Shown here: positions 34,224 through 45,673 of the stretch, piece by piece | Numbering within the stretch: the first letter of the stretch is position 1 | Layout: each line of letters starts with the position of its first letter | Assembly: GCF_000226115.1 (NCBI RefSeq) | Contig: NC_016458.1 | Location: forward strand, 4,870,001-4,934,000 | DNA: 64,000 nucleotides | Direction: 5' to 3' | Source of the DNA: Thermothielavioides terrestris NRRL 8126 | Taxonomy: Eukaryota > Ascomycota > Sordariomycetes > Sordariales > Chaetomiaceae | Position numbers and translations under genes: made by a program | Notes under the pieces: model-generated | Databases searched by the model: none | The model's input: the letters and a program-made list of their open reading frames with translations, nothing else | Told to the model about the DNA's origin: nothing

Positions 34224-35599
34224 GTACACTGGATCGCCGGGCGGGTGAGCGAAGGGAGCGGTGGAGAGATGGACTGGTGAGGGCTGGGACTTACTGATGG
34301 TTGGATGGGGGAAGCGGTGGAGGAGAGAAGGGAGACGAAGGGAAGTGAGTGGCTTGACTTATGAGCTTGCTTCGTCAAGTGTCAAGTGAACGAACCGTGG
34401 GGACAAGCCGGGGCCGCGAGAGGGAATGGGGAAGGAGTGCACGGATGAGGTGGGACGCGCGGAGCAGTGTGCGAGGACCAACCCATATGTAGCGATTCCA
34501 TAATGAGAGACTGTCTGTTTGGACTGCGCCAACATCAGTGGCAGCCCCGAAATCACATGTTGTAGAGTATGTGGGTGCGACATCTCAGGTGAAGGGAAGC
34601 TGTCTTGGCCGATGACGTAGTGTGCGCAGCTATCTGGAGCGACCCGCGCTTGGAAGAGCTAACATTAACTCTGCCTTTCTTTACTGCTTCCGGGAAAGAC
34701 CCTGGCAAAATGCCGAGACCCTAAACTCGGCAAGGCATCATCCCTCCCACGCCTGAGTTACGACACGAGGCTGGATCTGGTCTCGCAGATTGAAGACATG
34801 GCTTCCATCCTACCAAAGGGTGGAATACACAGTAAACGCCCTTGTGAAGTTATTACACAGTGCGCACAGATAGTGCTGTGTAACTACGCCGTACTGTATA
34901 AAGCCGCTGCAGCGTCGGAACAACTCATCTGTGCACCCCACGCTCACCCCACTAAATAAAAACAACCCCGCGTTAATTGAGCGAGTCTCGAACCAAGTAG
35001 CGCCAAAGTCGCCAAACCCTCTCTCCATTTTCTTACTTTTCCTTCTGGCGCCACGGCTGAGTAGTTCTTATTTGAACGGCCCTTCCGCCAGTCCTGCTCC
35101 GGGGACAAATCCCTGCGCGGCGTGGCCTAGAGCGAACCTTTCAAACTGACCGACCCCGCTGCCCGAATCCCAGCGATTTAACTTGCCCGGCCTTAGTCGG
35201 TCTTGGCGAGTCAGTCCACGGAATACAGAGGACATAAGGTACCTCCGTGCGCACCAGGCAGTCTTCGGTGTAACCTGGCGCGGTAAGCTGCATCTCAGGC
35301 GGCAACCTCGTGTCATGCTCATTCAGCCGTACTGACGTGACCTCAGCAAACATCGGGTCGCCCAAAGTCGGTTTTGACCGAAGAGGCGATGCTCAGAGCA
35401 GTCCTGCCGGCCTCCAGGGCGCAGCCGCATTCACTTCCCCAGCCGGCTGCGACTATCTCAGCACGTTCGGGGAGACCCTAGGAGCTTCGACGACACCCGG
35501 CATCCAACTCGGCATCCATCACTCGGCCCGCACCCGCGGGGCTCATTCAACTGACACCCTCAGACGTGGTCTGCCGCCCAGCACGTTAACCATTCCAGC
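34224..35599. other. Divergent intergenic region
   Basis: 1.4 kb between the minus-strand gene and the first 2EXR-like gene, expected to contain both promoters. GGAATACACAG-type motifs occur at 34822 and 35220 and TAAGGTACCT near 35233. No protein-coding frame is convincing; those at 35.3-35.8 kb overlap the real gene in another frame. Confidence 0.5.
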
Positions 35600-36373
35600 A
35601 TGGCCACCAAGCGCGCCCCCGGGACATGCCGGGCCGAGGAAGGCAAGATCAGCCTCGCCGACCTTCCCTACGAGATGCAACGGGCCATCTTCGATGCGGC
35701 CACGGGACCTGAGATCATCTTCATGCGAATCAAGAACAATGTGGTGTCTGTTTCTGCCCCGATTCACAAGGGTCTCGCCCTAGCCTGCCGGCTTTCGCGG
35801 GAAATATACCTCAAGTCCAAGGTGCTTTCCCGGTTTGGAAGTCGCCGCTACTGGGTCGACCCCGACCGCGACCTCTTTTACCTCGACGACGGTGACCCCA
35901 TCCCTCGCGCCCAGCGGCCCGACTGGCACAGCAGGCCGGCTTCACGGCTCAAGGGCGACATCTTCGACCCCTCTGTCTTGCGGCACGTCGCCGTCGACCT
36001 GGAGTACATGGGCTCGTACCCCTTCTGTCACTTCCCGCTCATCCGCATCTGGACCCTCTTCCCGAAGCTCGAAGCGATCCACATCTTCGTCCCGAAGGGC
36101 CCGCCCCAGACGCCCGCCGTGAAAGCGCGGCCGGGCACCCTGAGGCTGGAGCCGATCCCCAGCACGCTGGTGGTCGCCGCCCCCCGCCACGATAAGGAGC
36201 TCTGGCTCGCCGTCCGATACCAAGTGCGGAAGGTATGCACTAGGATTCTGGAAACGGAGCATGGCTGGAACGGCCGGACGGTGCCCCAGGTCGTCGGCCA
36301 CCTGACGAGCCTGTGGAACCAGCCGCCCGAAGACTCCAACGGCACTGAAGGCTCCAACGGCGCTGAAGGCTAG
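35600..36373 (+). CDS. F-box/2EXR-like protein 1
   Basis: Single exon, 257 aa, ATG 35600. Near the N-terminus the motif LADLPYEMQRAIFDAAT (residues 19-35) matches the LPxE-type helix that opens F-box-like and 2EXR domains of fungi. It is followed by a conserved-looking CRLSREIYLKSKVLSRFG helix and the strands YWVDPDRDLFYLDDGD and VLRHVAVDLEYMGSYPF, and a LFPKLEAIHIFVPKG segment, the usual order in this group. The C-terminus has a short EDSNGTEGSNGAEG repeat. Related families are highly expanded in filamentous fungi and mostly uncharacterised; possible roles are SCF-type substrate adaptors or nonself recognition, neither demonstrated here. It heads a loose cluster with similar genes at 37.4 and 43.9 kb. 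Confidence 0.75.
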   Translation: MATKRAPGTCRAEEGKISLADLPYEMQRAIFDAATGPEIIFMRIKNNVVSVSAPIHKGLALACRLSREIYLKSKVLSRFGSRRYWVDPDRDLFYLDDGDPIPRAQRPDWHSRPASRLKGDIFDPSVLRHVAVDLEYMGSYPFCHFPLIRIWTLFPKLEAIHIFVPKGPPQTPAVKARPGTLRLEPIPSTLVVAAPRHDKELWLAVRYQVRKVCTRILETEHGWNGRTVPQVVGHLTSLWNQPPEDSNGTEGSNGAEG

Positions 36374-37418
36374 AAGACTTCGCTGTGGCTTCGTCTTCAG
36401 GGGGGAGAGCGGCGGACCCGAAGGAAGCGGATGAAGCTGATTGATAAGATCTTGAGGCGCCGCCTGGAAGGCGTCTCTCTTGGACAGGAACTGTCTGACG
36501 ACCGAGCGGAGGAAGGGGAGAGCTAGACAGGAGGAGGGGCCATTGTTGCGTCGGTTGTGTCCAGCCTCGCGGCCTCTTCTCATGGGTCTCTGTCAGCACG
36601 GTTTGCCCAGCGCCTCTTGTTGTTGTCGGTCTTGATTTTACTGGTAAAGGTTCCATCATGGCGTCGGGGTCTCCTTGAATCAACAGCGTATGGGGATAGG
36701 GGGCATTGGGCTCATGACGCGGCTGGACTACACTAGATGGACCCCGCAGGGATCGGAGATACCTAAGGTACCTTTGTGTTGTTGTAGAGTAGATAGTACG
36801 GGTAGACTGTAATGTTAAACCTCAAGCGAGAACGCTGTCTTTCCATCGCGAACCACACAATGGCGGCGTGAGATCGCTTGACCCATGCTCAACATATATG
36901 ATTACGCCAAGGGCTCACCCAAGCGTTGCTAATAACGTCCCTCTCTTCAATGGCGTCACTGCATCTCGTCGGGCCAGCACCGGCCTGTCGCGTCACTGGT
37001 TCGTGTTCTTCTTTTCGTCTTCCAAGAGTCCCAGGGGTACATCTTGCGGAACGTGTTCCCACTTAGAGGGCTACGCCTCCGGGGCCGGCTGTGCCATCAA
37101 CATCAGCCTGTTCAGACACCTTCGAAGTGACTGTTCGGAGCCCCGCGGAGACGCCTTGAGTCCTGTGTAGCAGCGCCCAGGTTGTCTCGCCATCACTGTT
37201 TCCAAATCACCCACCCTCTCCGCGGAAAGCATGGCATGTTCCAGGAGATCCGGACTGAGGCGTCCAGCCATTTGCTTCAATATGGTTTGTGTTCGCGAAC
37301 AGCTGACAACACCCGGCTGGTCGTTCAGGAAACTCCTCCGAGGTATAAGAACTCGCGAAACCACTGACATGACCTCCATCTTCGCAATTTCGCCAATCTA
37401 ACATCAAGACGAACGACA
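36374..37418. other. Intergenic between two 2EXR-like genes
   Basis: 1 kb separating two same-strand genes. It contains TACCTAAGGTACCT at 36760-36773. A CT-rich stretch and the CGACA before ATG 37419 fit a promoter and start context. No gene is seen. Confidence 0.5.
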
Positions 37419-38492
37419 ATGGCCTCCTCAAGCACGACTGAAATCTACCCCACCCTCAAGCCAGCGGACCCTACTCGGCCCAGCCTGGCCAATGTTCCTT
37501 TGGAAATCGCCCTCCACATTCTCGAGTTGCTCTTCGGAGAACCGCAAATCATAGGTGTCGAATTCGTTTTCCCGAACACCGAGGATCCCGAAGTATCCGA
37601 GCCAGACCCCAGTCGCACCATCGGCCATAGAACCAAGATCTTCCTCGACCCGCCGCCGTTGCGCAGATTCGAGTCGGTCTGCCGCCTCTTCCGCCACATG
37701 TACCGCAAGACCCGGCCGACCCTGTGGGGCTCGCAATTCGACTCCGGCGTCGACTACAACGTCGACCTCTCGCGCGACATCTTCCACGTCCGCCTCTTTC
37801 CCGGCGTGAAGTACCAAGACTGGGACCCAGGCCACGGCTCGCCACACGACGATCCGCTGGCCAACAAGCTCGTCGGCATCCAGCGGTTGGCGACCTCGCC
37901 CAACTATGTCTCGCCGTGGCGCAACCCAGATGGCATCAACTTCCTGCGGCACGTGCACCCGACAGCGCCCGAAATCCTGGTGCTCGTCCCAGTGAGCGAT
38001 CTCAAGAAGGAGCTCAAAACCGACGAGCTGCTGACGCCCCTCGGCTCGCATGCGCCGCTGCTGAACTTGGAGAGCATGGAGACGCCGCCGGGGTCGGACG
38101 ACGAGGACGAGTTCCGCGAGGAGACCGGGTACGAGTACGGCACCGACGTGCCCAGGCACCTCAGGTGGACGCCCTGGTGGAGGTACAGAGAGGAGCTGCT
38201 AGACCAGCTGCGCTGGGCGCGCGACATGTTCCAAGGGCGGGCGGCGACGCCAGAGGAGGAGGCGCTGTGGGTAAACTCCTGGCGCCTAGCACCAGTGCCG
38301 AAGGTGACGGGGTATTTGGTGGATTCTCTCGACCTCCGGGATGACTGCGCGCAGCCGCTGTATGATGTGACTGATGACGACATGGAGTGTCGGAAGGCGT
38401 GGGAGACGGAATTCGATCCGTCGGAGTGGGAGCAGCCTTACAAGGATCATCAGGAACTTTTTAGCCTTAGAAGGACGCCTGAGATTCCTTAA
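37419..38492 (+). CDS. F-box/2EXR-like protein 2
   Basis: Single exon, 357 aa. SLANVPLEIALHILELLFG (residues 22-40) is the F-box/2EXR-like opening helix. RRFESVCRLFRHMYRKTRPTLWG and the VDYNVDLSRDIFHVRLFPG strand pair follow, in the same order as in the gene at 35.6 kb (helix, C-R-L-x-R, then D-x-x-x-D-x-F/I). The rest is longer and contains an acidic GSDDEDEFREETGYEYG region and a Trp-rich RWTPWWRYREELL segment. The C-terminus has no membrane or secretion signal. It is probably a diverged paralogue of its neighbour rather than a recent duplicate, since the sequences differ widely. Function is unknown. Confidence 0.75.
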   Translation: MASSSTTEIYPTLKPADPTRPSLANVPLEIALHILELLFGEPQIIGVEFVFPNTEDPEVSEPDPSRTIGHRTKIFLDPPPLRRFESVCRLFRHMYRKTRPTLWGSQFDSGVDYNVDLSRDIFHVRLFPGVKYQDWDPGHGSPHDDPLANKLVGIQRLATSPNYVSPWRNPDGINFLRHVHPTAPEILVLVPVSDLKKELKTDELLTPLGSHAPLLNLESMETPPGSDDEDEFREETGYEYGTDVPRHLRWTPWWRYREELLDQLRWARDMFQGRAATPEEEALWVNSWRLAPVPKVTGYLVDSLDLRDDCAQPLYDVTDDDMECRKAWETEFDPSEWEQPYKDHQELFSLRRTPEIP

Positions 38493-39353
38493 TGGGGCAG
38501 GCAGTACACAGTAAGTCTGTTTGAGAGGGAGATGAATATCCCTGAGAATCATGAACAGAATTAGTCTTTATCAGCACACAAACAAGAACTGACTTTCAAC
38601 GAAACATTACATTGTGTAGACTGTGATTTGCCTGCTGAATGTGACTGTTCATGTCTCGGATAACGACGTCGTGTGTCTCCTCTGGGCCCCCGTTCCGTGA
38701 ACGGCCGCCGATTTGGACAGCGTGGGAGGCGTACGCGTTGTAATGTATTTGCATCAATTATGATTCTCGTGGGTGGAGAGCCAAGACAACGAGGTTCGTA
38801 TTGACGGCCATATACCTAAGGTATGTGTTGGGAAGGATAAAGAGGAGGAAACTGCAGGAAAGTGAGAAACTCTACTGTGGTAACAGGGCGGATCTAAGTA
38901 GCAAGAAACGGGGAGGAGCCGAAGTTGAAATGGCTGTTCTGAGAATCCTGAGCGGCTAGAGTCAAACAGTTTAGCCAAGCAACATGGGCATTCAGGAGCT
39001 ATGGAATCAACCATGCTTAGGTGCACCAGTGTTGTTCTGTTGTTTGCCTTGGCTTGCAGGCCCGTTTGTTGGTTTGTTCCTACTCCGCTGATTCCTGGGT
39101 TGGGGTTGGGGGTTGAGGCTGGGTTGAGGTTAGGGTTGGGGTTGCGTTCCGAACAGGTGCGCCGCTAACTAAGCCGATGTGGGACTAGGTAGCTTGGCGT
39201 CCGGACCCCCCACCCCGTAAGGAACAGGCAGGGGCTGACGTGCGCGGGGCAAGCTGTGTCAACACAAGAGTACCGTGCTCGGAATACACAGCACCGACAT
39301 CAGAAGTTCTCCCCTCCTCCTTCAGGACTCCTGCTCGAGCATCGTTTCCCACC
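38493..39353. other. Intergenic and promoter of the TXNL1-like gene
   Basis: 860 bp. It contains TACCTAAGGTA at 38813-38823, a G-rich telomere-like tract at 39097-39145 and CGGAATACACAG at 39280. No coding frame is supported. Confidence 0.5.
39097..39145 (+). promoter_or_regulatory. Degenerate TTGGGG/TTAGGG tract upstream of the TXNL1-like gene
   Basis: A run of GGGTTGGGG, GGGTTGAGG and TTAGGGTTGGGG words, G-rich on the sense strand, ends about 210 bp before ATG 39354. It resembles the fungal telomere repeat TTAGGG and the telomere-like motifs found before other genes in the window. It could form a G-quadruplex or bind a Myb-type telobox factor; both are inferences. Confidence 0.45.
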
Positions 39354-40564
39354 ATGTCGAAAACGGTCAACATCTCCTCTCCCTCGCAACTTAGCGAAGT
39401 CCTGCAAGCTTCGCGGCTGGTAGTGGCAGATTGTACGTACCGCCGCGTGTCTTTGGAGCCTTCTCCCATGTACGGGAAACGTGGCGGCCCGCCTCCCGTG
39501 CCTGCGACCTTTGCACCAATCTCGCGGGCGTTTCGAAAACCACTTCTCTTTCCTCCCAAATAAGCTAATAATGAGTGTCGCTTCTATGTAGTTTATGCCG
39601 ACTGGTGCGCACCTTGTCACCAGGTCGCCCCGATCTTCGAGCAGCTCTCGAGTGCGCTTTCCCGACCGAACCTCGTGACCTTCGTGAAGGTCAATACCGA
39701 CCAGCAGAAGGACGTGGCCCAGGCCTACAGAGTTACGTCGCTACCGACCTTTATCGTGTTCCGCAATGGCAAGGTCGCCGAAAGAGTCCAGGGCGCGGAC
39801 CCTCTGAAGCTGCAGGCTGTGGTCCAGAAGCTCACCAACGAAATCGAGAACCTGAAGGCGGGTGACGGGGAAGCGGGCGGCAGTGGCAGCGGCGACGCAG
39901 AGGCTAACTGGAGGGGTGCTGAGCTGCCCCGCGGCTACGGTGATATCACGGATCAGATCGAGCTCAAGCGCTGTGAGCTCTTGAATGTCGACCCGGATAC
40001 TGGGAGCGTGCGCGTGTTATTTGATGGCGCAAAGCCCAGCGCGCTGTCGGGCCAGAAGAGTTCGGCCAAGGACTGGGTTGAGAGCGATACAGACGAGCAA
40101 CTGCTGCTCTTCACGCCTTTCCAGTCGATGCTCAAGCTGCACACTCTCCAGGTGATTACTCATGCAAACCGGACTTCACGCGCCGCACCAAGCTCACTGA
40201 GTTCGTTTAGATCACATCCCTACCTCCCAGCGATTCAGCCGACGACGACGACGTGCCCATGAGGCCGCGCACTATCAAGCTCTTCACGAATAAGCCGCAC
40301 AATTTGGGGTTTGACGAAGCGGAGGATCTGAGCGCGACGCAAGAAATTCAGCTATCCGAGAAGGACTGGAATGCGGAGGGCACTGCGAATATTCCGCTGC
40401 GGTTTGTCAAATTCCAGAACATCACCAGTTTGGTGTTGTTCGTCGTGGATGGAGATGGCGACGGCCAGAAGACGAGGCTTGATCGGCTGAGGTTGATTGG
40501 AGAGGCCGGCGAGAAGAGGGAGATGGGCAAGCTGGAGAAGATCGGCGATGAGCCTGGAGAGTAG
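39354..40564 (+). CDS. txl1: Thioredoxin-like protein with PITH domain (TXNL1/Txl1 family)
   Basis: Three exons: 39354..39432, 39592..40151, 40211..40564; 330 aa. Introns are GTACGT...GTAG (159 bp) and GTGATT...TTTAG (59 bp), both phase-consistent. The N-terminal thioredoxin domain (1-115) has the active site ADWCAPCHQ (Cys32, Cys35) and the cis-proline in TSLPTF (Pro78). A short Gly/Ser/Asp linker leads to a PITH domain (about 137-315), with ELPRGYGDIT, a central KLHTLQ-ITSLPPSD strand spanning the second intron, and FQNITSLVLFV. In other eukaryotes this protein is a cytosolic reductase that binds the 26S proteasome lid through the PITH domain. At 330 aa it is slightly longer than the usual 290. 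The catalytic motif is intact. The next gene is more than 3 kb away. Confidence 0.92.
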
Positions 40565-43500
40565 ACGGGTGGCGGGCGGATCTAGACCCGTCCGCCCGCT
40601 GAAAGGGGCTGGATGATGAACGATGAGGAGGATCAGGACGCATAGACACAGATATGGCATTGATATGAAAGACGACTTGCGTGTGTCACGCCTCCGGTGC
40701 CGAGCGGCGCTGCGTTCCAATTAGAAATGAGGGAGGCTAGGGACCTTTGATTGCACACAACCCACGCCCTACGGCAACGCTATTTTGGAACGAAGGTGTT
40801 AGGTAGATGGATATGTCGTGTAGATGAAGCACCAGCCCCCGGAAAAGAAGCCGCATCAACCCCAACCTCGTGGATCCCGGAAACGCCCAATGAAACGCAC
40901 ACCGAATCTGCGGCGAGAAACGGAACAGGCTGTCGTCTTCCTGGTCGAAGGGGGCTGGGGGTTTATGCCAGATAAAAGCCGTCGACAATAGCCGCCTTAG
41001 CGAGCACCTCGATGACGCCTCAGGGAAGACGATCCCCGGTAACCGTTGCGGCCCACCCCAGAGCCTCATTCATCGGCCCGTCGCATACACTACCCGCATG
41101 AACAACAAGAAAAAAAGACGACGGATTGTCCAGGCCTCCCCGTCACCACCGAGCCCTTGCGGGAGTCTGCTCGGGGGGCTGACTGACAGGGAAGCCGGCC
41201 TGCAATTACGATCGCTCTATGCAACGACTGACGCTACGAGTACCATTGGGAGGTAGGATTCGAGCAACACGGGTATTTGTTTTGTGTCGTTGCAGCCGCA
41301 CGACTTCCAAAAGGGAAGCAGGAGTGAGAATTTCGCACTGCATCTCAGTGTTTTATACTTTTTTTTTCACGCTGGAACGGCTTAGTCAGACACTCACCGC
41401 CCCCGGAATAACGGGGTTCCGGCCTTCCAGGCTTCTGGAACCTCCCCCTCTCCCCCACTTCTCTCGTGGCTTGCCCGACACTCACGGAGTTCCTTCCGCA
41501 TTTCGACACGCGGGTCACTTCCTGGCGGTGCAAGTGACCAAATCATTCTCGCGAGAAGCTGGCCAGGTTTGCGGCAGGAATTGATTAACCGAGTTCCTCC
41601 AATACATGTCACAACGCCAGCTCATCATGCCCCGCGAATGGTCGCTTACAACTGTTCCTTTTTCTGATTCGGTGCAGAGTCTCCGGGCTCACAAGCAGCA
41701 GGCAGGAGAGGCAGCGCGGAACACCTTGCGACGCGAGCAAGTTTTTACCAAGCGCAAACTAACCGGCTTGGTGTTTCGTCCCGCTCAGCATAGCATCGCA
41801 TGGCTCGACCCGCCGCAGTGACCGCCTGTGTGTCGACTGGCAGCTCGCCAAACAGGTCGAAGAGTGATCGGCGACTGGCGTTTTGTTTCGACTTTCTGTC
41901 TGGGATAAGGTACGGAACTTGCGAGGGTCCTTTTCCCCGCGTCCCTCTGCGACCCGACGTTTTGCACCCATGTCTCGGGTGGTTGTAGTTATTGCGTGTA
42001 CTAACGTTACTGAGTGTTACTAAGTTCCGTCCAAGTTCAATTCAACACCGACAGTTCCCCCAAGTTGTGCGGTCGACCAGCCCCAGCCTCGGCCAATCCC
42101 AACCCAACACTCCTGCTACATTGGACGGATTACGTAGGATGCGGAACTCTACGTTATTTATTCATTTTCCGTACCAAACTACGGATCCGTACCATCGACT
42201 GCCCCGTGCTCACCCACACCAGCCGCACTCCTTGTTCCTTGGCTTCATGCCGGACCACTCAGCAGACCTGGGCAGCCGTCCCATTACACTACCTCGCCTA
42301 TCGCCTATCGGGGAAGCCCCCTGCCACTAGCGTACGGCGGCGCCCGCTGCTACACTACTGTACGCTACCCTCCCCCTCGATCACGAAAGCCGGCACCCGA
42401 CTGCAACTCTCCTGTCAAGGGCACGTTACCTTGCCCGTGGGTTCCCAGATCGGTAAGCCTGAGCAACTATGTGCACTAGTGTACACTAAGGAATTGGAGT
42501 GCTGCAGGAATAAAACGTGGCCCGTATATACTAAGAATAGCGCACCAAAAGCCGCGGCCACGCACCAACCCTTGCGCATGCTGCAAAGTCCCTTCCTCAT
42601 CCTCTGACCTCACCGACCTCCTGGTCGTTTCGGCCTGCCTATTCGACACCGATGCGGTCCAAGGCTTCCCAATCTCGCTGGTCATCCCGCTTCAGGCGAG
42701 CCGAGGCCCAGCTGACTGCCGCTCCTCGCAGCGGCCGGACACTCGGCGCTGCCAGCTGCCCTCCGTGGACGTGGGGCGTGGGCGGGCATGATCTCGTCGG
42801 GCTTCCGCAGATCCAGACAAAATGACATGACTAGTGTATGACCAAGCCTGCCATCGTCCCCACAGTCTGGCAGCGTTGTATTGGGGATGGATGGGCCGTG
42901 TCTTCTTGTTTCCCGCTCTGACCTTGCTGTGCCGGCCAACAGCCAGTCCCGTGTGAGGTTGCTCGTTGCGGAAGCTTTGACGCCTCCTGAACGCCGCTCC
43001 ATCTCGTCTCCTTCCTACCACAGAGCTCCTTCCAGGCGGCAAGGGTACACCTCCCTTGTCGAGTCCGCTCGCATGGCATATCGTGCGAATCTCGGGTTTG
43101 GATCTTCCCCCCTAAACCCCGTTTCCGAATGTTTCCTGGCTCCGTCCCGGGGGGGTTGCGGCGGTCTCCGCCTAGTGTAGGCCTTCCCCGGACTGGGCAA
43201 CCCTGGGTCGCCCTCCTGCTCGCTTTGTCAAGTGACGGGAGCTGGAGCCGCAGAAAGCCCCAAAACTTGACGGTGCCCTGGACTGGACCTCCCTCGCCCT
43301 CTGTCATTTCTGGCCAGCTTCCTCTTCCTCTCGGACTCATGACTTGCGAGACCACATGACATGACACTACGTTTTGCCTTAGCACACGTAGTATCTTCTT
43401 TTCTGCGGTTGCTGCAGAACTTGATCAGCTGGGAACCCCTCCAATATCGGACACTCGGGGGCTGGGTTTTTTTCCACAAACCTTGAATACTTTGCTCTCG

Positions 43501-43915
43501 TCAGCCCTTTGTAAGCGGTCTCTCTTCTGCAGCCAGCCCGGCAAACCCTGCCTTGACAACCGCAGCACACGCCTGGATCCGGACTCGGACGGTCGGTTCA
43601 AAGGCTGGTAAGCTTAACAGACGGGCGCTATCGGGCGCTATCAGACGGATTGCCGGCGCTCTTAAGCCCAGCCAGCTATTTTCTGGTGGTTTGTCGTCGA
43701 GGCGCGGCTGAGAATTGACGGTGCGGAGAAGGGCGACGTGGCCATCGATCCCGGGAGGCTGGGCCGGGTATATTCCCAACAGCGGGATATCGCGGCAGGA
43801 AGCGCATTGCTTGGCCAGACGGGCCTCGGTCGACTTCGGAACCCGCCGATATATCTGCGTTACGTCCGACGACTTCTCAGGAGGGACCTCAGCTGGTCGA
43901 CGGCCAAGCGAGACC
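40565..43915. other. Gene-free stretch
   Basis: 3.35 kb without a domain-bearing or codon-biased frame. The short overlapping frames on both strands at 41.2-43.4 kb look like noise. The last part before 43916 (from about 43.5 kb) is probably promoter/5' UTR of the third 2EXR-like gene and stays open in its frame back to 43715, without an ATG. A 10-bp direct repeat GGGCGCTATC occurs twice near 43624-43643. Confidence 0.5.
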
Positions 43916-45673
43916 ATGCACTATGACCACCTCTTTCCCAGGGGCTGCTGCCCCTCACAGACCTCGGAGCGGTTCACCAAGTTCCAGCGACTCCCGCCCG
44001 AGATCCGGAACATGATCTGGGAGTATGCGCTGCCGGAAGCCCGTGTGTACGAGGTCCTGGATGCGCCCAACTCCAAGCGAAAGACGCCGGCGCAAGAAGG
44101 GCTGATGTTTGCGAATGTGCACCCGGAACCTCCGCCGGCGCTGGCGGCTGTGTGCCGAGAGAGCCGCTCGTTGGTCCTGCACCACTACAAGCCGCTGACG
44201 CTCGGCAAGACGACCAAATTCGTCGACATGGCGCGCGACATCCTGCTCCTCGAGCCGTACCTGCTCGTCAAGCGGCTGCACCGGGCGCTGCACTTCATGA
44301 GCCAGATCCCGCTGGTGCGTGACAACGCGACCCGGCTCGCGCTCGGCACCTCGTACGGTATTTACCCGGGCATCTTCCACCCGGTGCTCGGCCGGAAGGT
44401 GTCCAAGAACAACATGGGCAAGCTGCTGGCGAGCCTGGCCAAGTTCCCGCGGCTCAAGACACTTATCTTCATCGTCCATCAGGAATTCCAGTTCGAATTT
44501 GACTGGCGCTTTCCGGGCACCTTGACGCCCATGCCGAACTACAGCCCTTTACCCCCGATTGCTCCGTCCGCGTTTACCCCTGGACAGCCCCTTTTGCATG
44601 CTGCCGGGCCCGGAGCAACCGGATACCCGTCACCACCCGCCAGCAGCAGCGGCTCGCCGTCTCCTAACGCGTCCCGGCTTTCAACCCCCGCAGCCACCAC
44701 CACCCCATTGATGACTACAACTACACCAACAGCAGTATTAGCAGCGGACAGCCATTCCACCCCAGCAACAACCATCACCGCCGCTACCACCAAACGCAGC
44801 TCTCCTCCACCCACCCCTCCCACCCAGCCTTCCCCTCTCCCGCGACTCTTTTCTTCCCCATCCTCGCTTCCCTCACTCCAGCCACAACAGCCCTACTACG
44901 CAATGCCGCACTCACTCCCACTCCCGCCGCCGCCGACGTCCCCCCAATCGCCGCCGGCGCCACGCCCGCAGCAGCAGCAGCAGCAGCAGCAGCAGGTCCA
45001 CCAGGCCTACCGCTTCAAGTTCGACATCGAGTCCAACATAAACGCGCGGCCGCGCCGGCCGCACACCAACGAGCTGCTCTACTACCCGCTCGAGCTGCGC
45101 GAGGGGGAGGCGGGCGGCGACCACGACGACGAGGAGTTCTACTACGTCTGCTACGGCGACCGCGGGCACGGGCACGGGTCTGTGCACGGGTTCGGGTCTG
45201 GGGGAGATGACGGTGTTGGTAGTGGTGTTAATGGTGGTGGTGGTCGGAGGTGGCATTGTTCTCCTGGGCATGGGGGAGACGGCGTGGTGTTGCTGGAGGA
45301 TGCTGCTGCTGCTGCTGCTGCCGCTGCGGCCGCCGCTGCCGACGAGGACAGTGAGGAAGGCGAGTGGTGCGATCCGTGGCCGACGAACGACGACTGGCGG
45401 CGGTTCAGGAGAAGGTGGCTGCGCGGGATGGTCGCGGCTTGCTGTGCGGCGCCCCCCGCTGGTGGTGACGCTGGTGGTGCAGGCGCGGAGGGTGATGGCG
45501 CGGGCAGAGCGGTCGCCGGGGGCGGCTATGGGAAGGGATGTGCCGTGGGTGGCGGGGATTGGGGGGAGAAAGGCGTCGCGGGGAAGGGCAGGGAGAGGAT
45601 TTTCTGGCCGCGGTGGAGGATCAAGGGAGCGAGCCTGCTGTGGCGGTATACGAGGGGCGTTGGGGGCGTTTAG
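43916..45673 (+). CDS. 2EXR-domain protein with low-complexity inserts
   Basis: Start chosen at ATG 43916, the first ATG in a frame that is open further upstream; 585 aa. Residues 20-130 show a classic 2EXR domain: FTKFQRLPPEIRNMIWEYAL, then PALAAVCRESRSLVLHHYK and FVDMARDILLLEPYLLV. The helical FPRLKTLIFIVHQEF follows. After about residue 200 the protein becomes low complexity: Thr/Ser/Pro-rich, a run of nine Gln from CAG repeats (about 44970-44997), a Gly-rich segment and a run of Ala from GCT/GCC repeats (about 45304-45338) before EDSEEGEWCDPWP. Two ordered segments, YRFKFDIESNINARPRR and LLYYPLELREGE, sit between. 2EXR proteins are common in ascomycetes and functionally undefined. This is the third such gene within 10 kb. 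Confidence 0.8.
   Translation: MHYDHLFPRGCCPSQTSERFTKFQRLPPEIRNMIWEYALPEARVYEVLDAPNSKRKTPAQEGLMFANVHPEPPPALAAVCRESRSLVLHHYKPLTLGKTTKFVDMARDILLLEPYLLVKRLHRALHFMSQIPLVRDNATRLALGTSYGIYPGIFHPVLGRKVSKNNMGKLLASLAKFPRLKTLIFIVHQEFQFEFDWRFPGTLTPMPNYSPLPPIAPSAFTPGQPLLHAAGPGATGYPSPPASSSGSPSPNASRLSTPAATTTPLMTTTTPTAVLAADSHSTPATTITAATTKRSSPPPTPPTQPSPLPRLFSSPSSLPSLQPQQPYYAMPHSLPLPPPPTSPQSPPAPRPQQQQQQQQQVHQAYRFKFDIESNINARPRRPHTNELLYYPLELREGEAGGDHDDEEFYYVCYGDRGHGHGSVHGFGSGGDDGVGSGVNGGGGRRWHCSPGHGGDGVVLLEDAAAAAAAAAAAAADEDSEEGEWCDPWPTNDDWRRFRRRWLRGMVAACCAAPPAGGDAGGAGAEGDGAGRAVAGGGYGKGCAVGGGDWGEKGVAGKGRERIFWPRWRIKGASLLWRYTRGVGGV

Noticed and set aside
43715..43915. Upstream extension of the third 2EXR-like protein
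   Set aside because: The frame is open but begins at TTG with no ATG before 43916, and the 2EXR motif starts just after that ATG.
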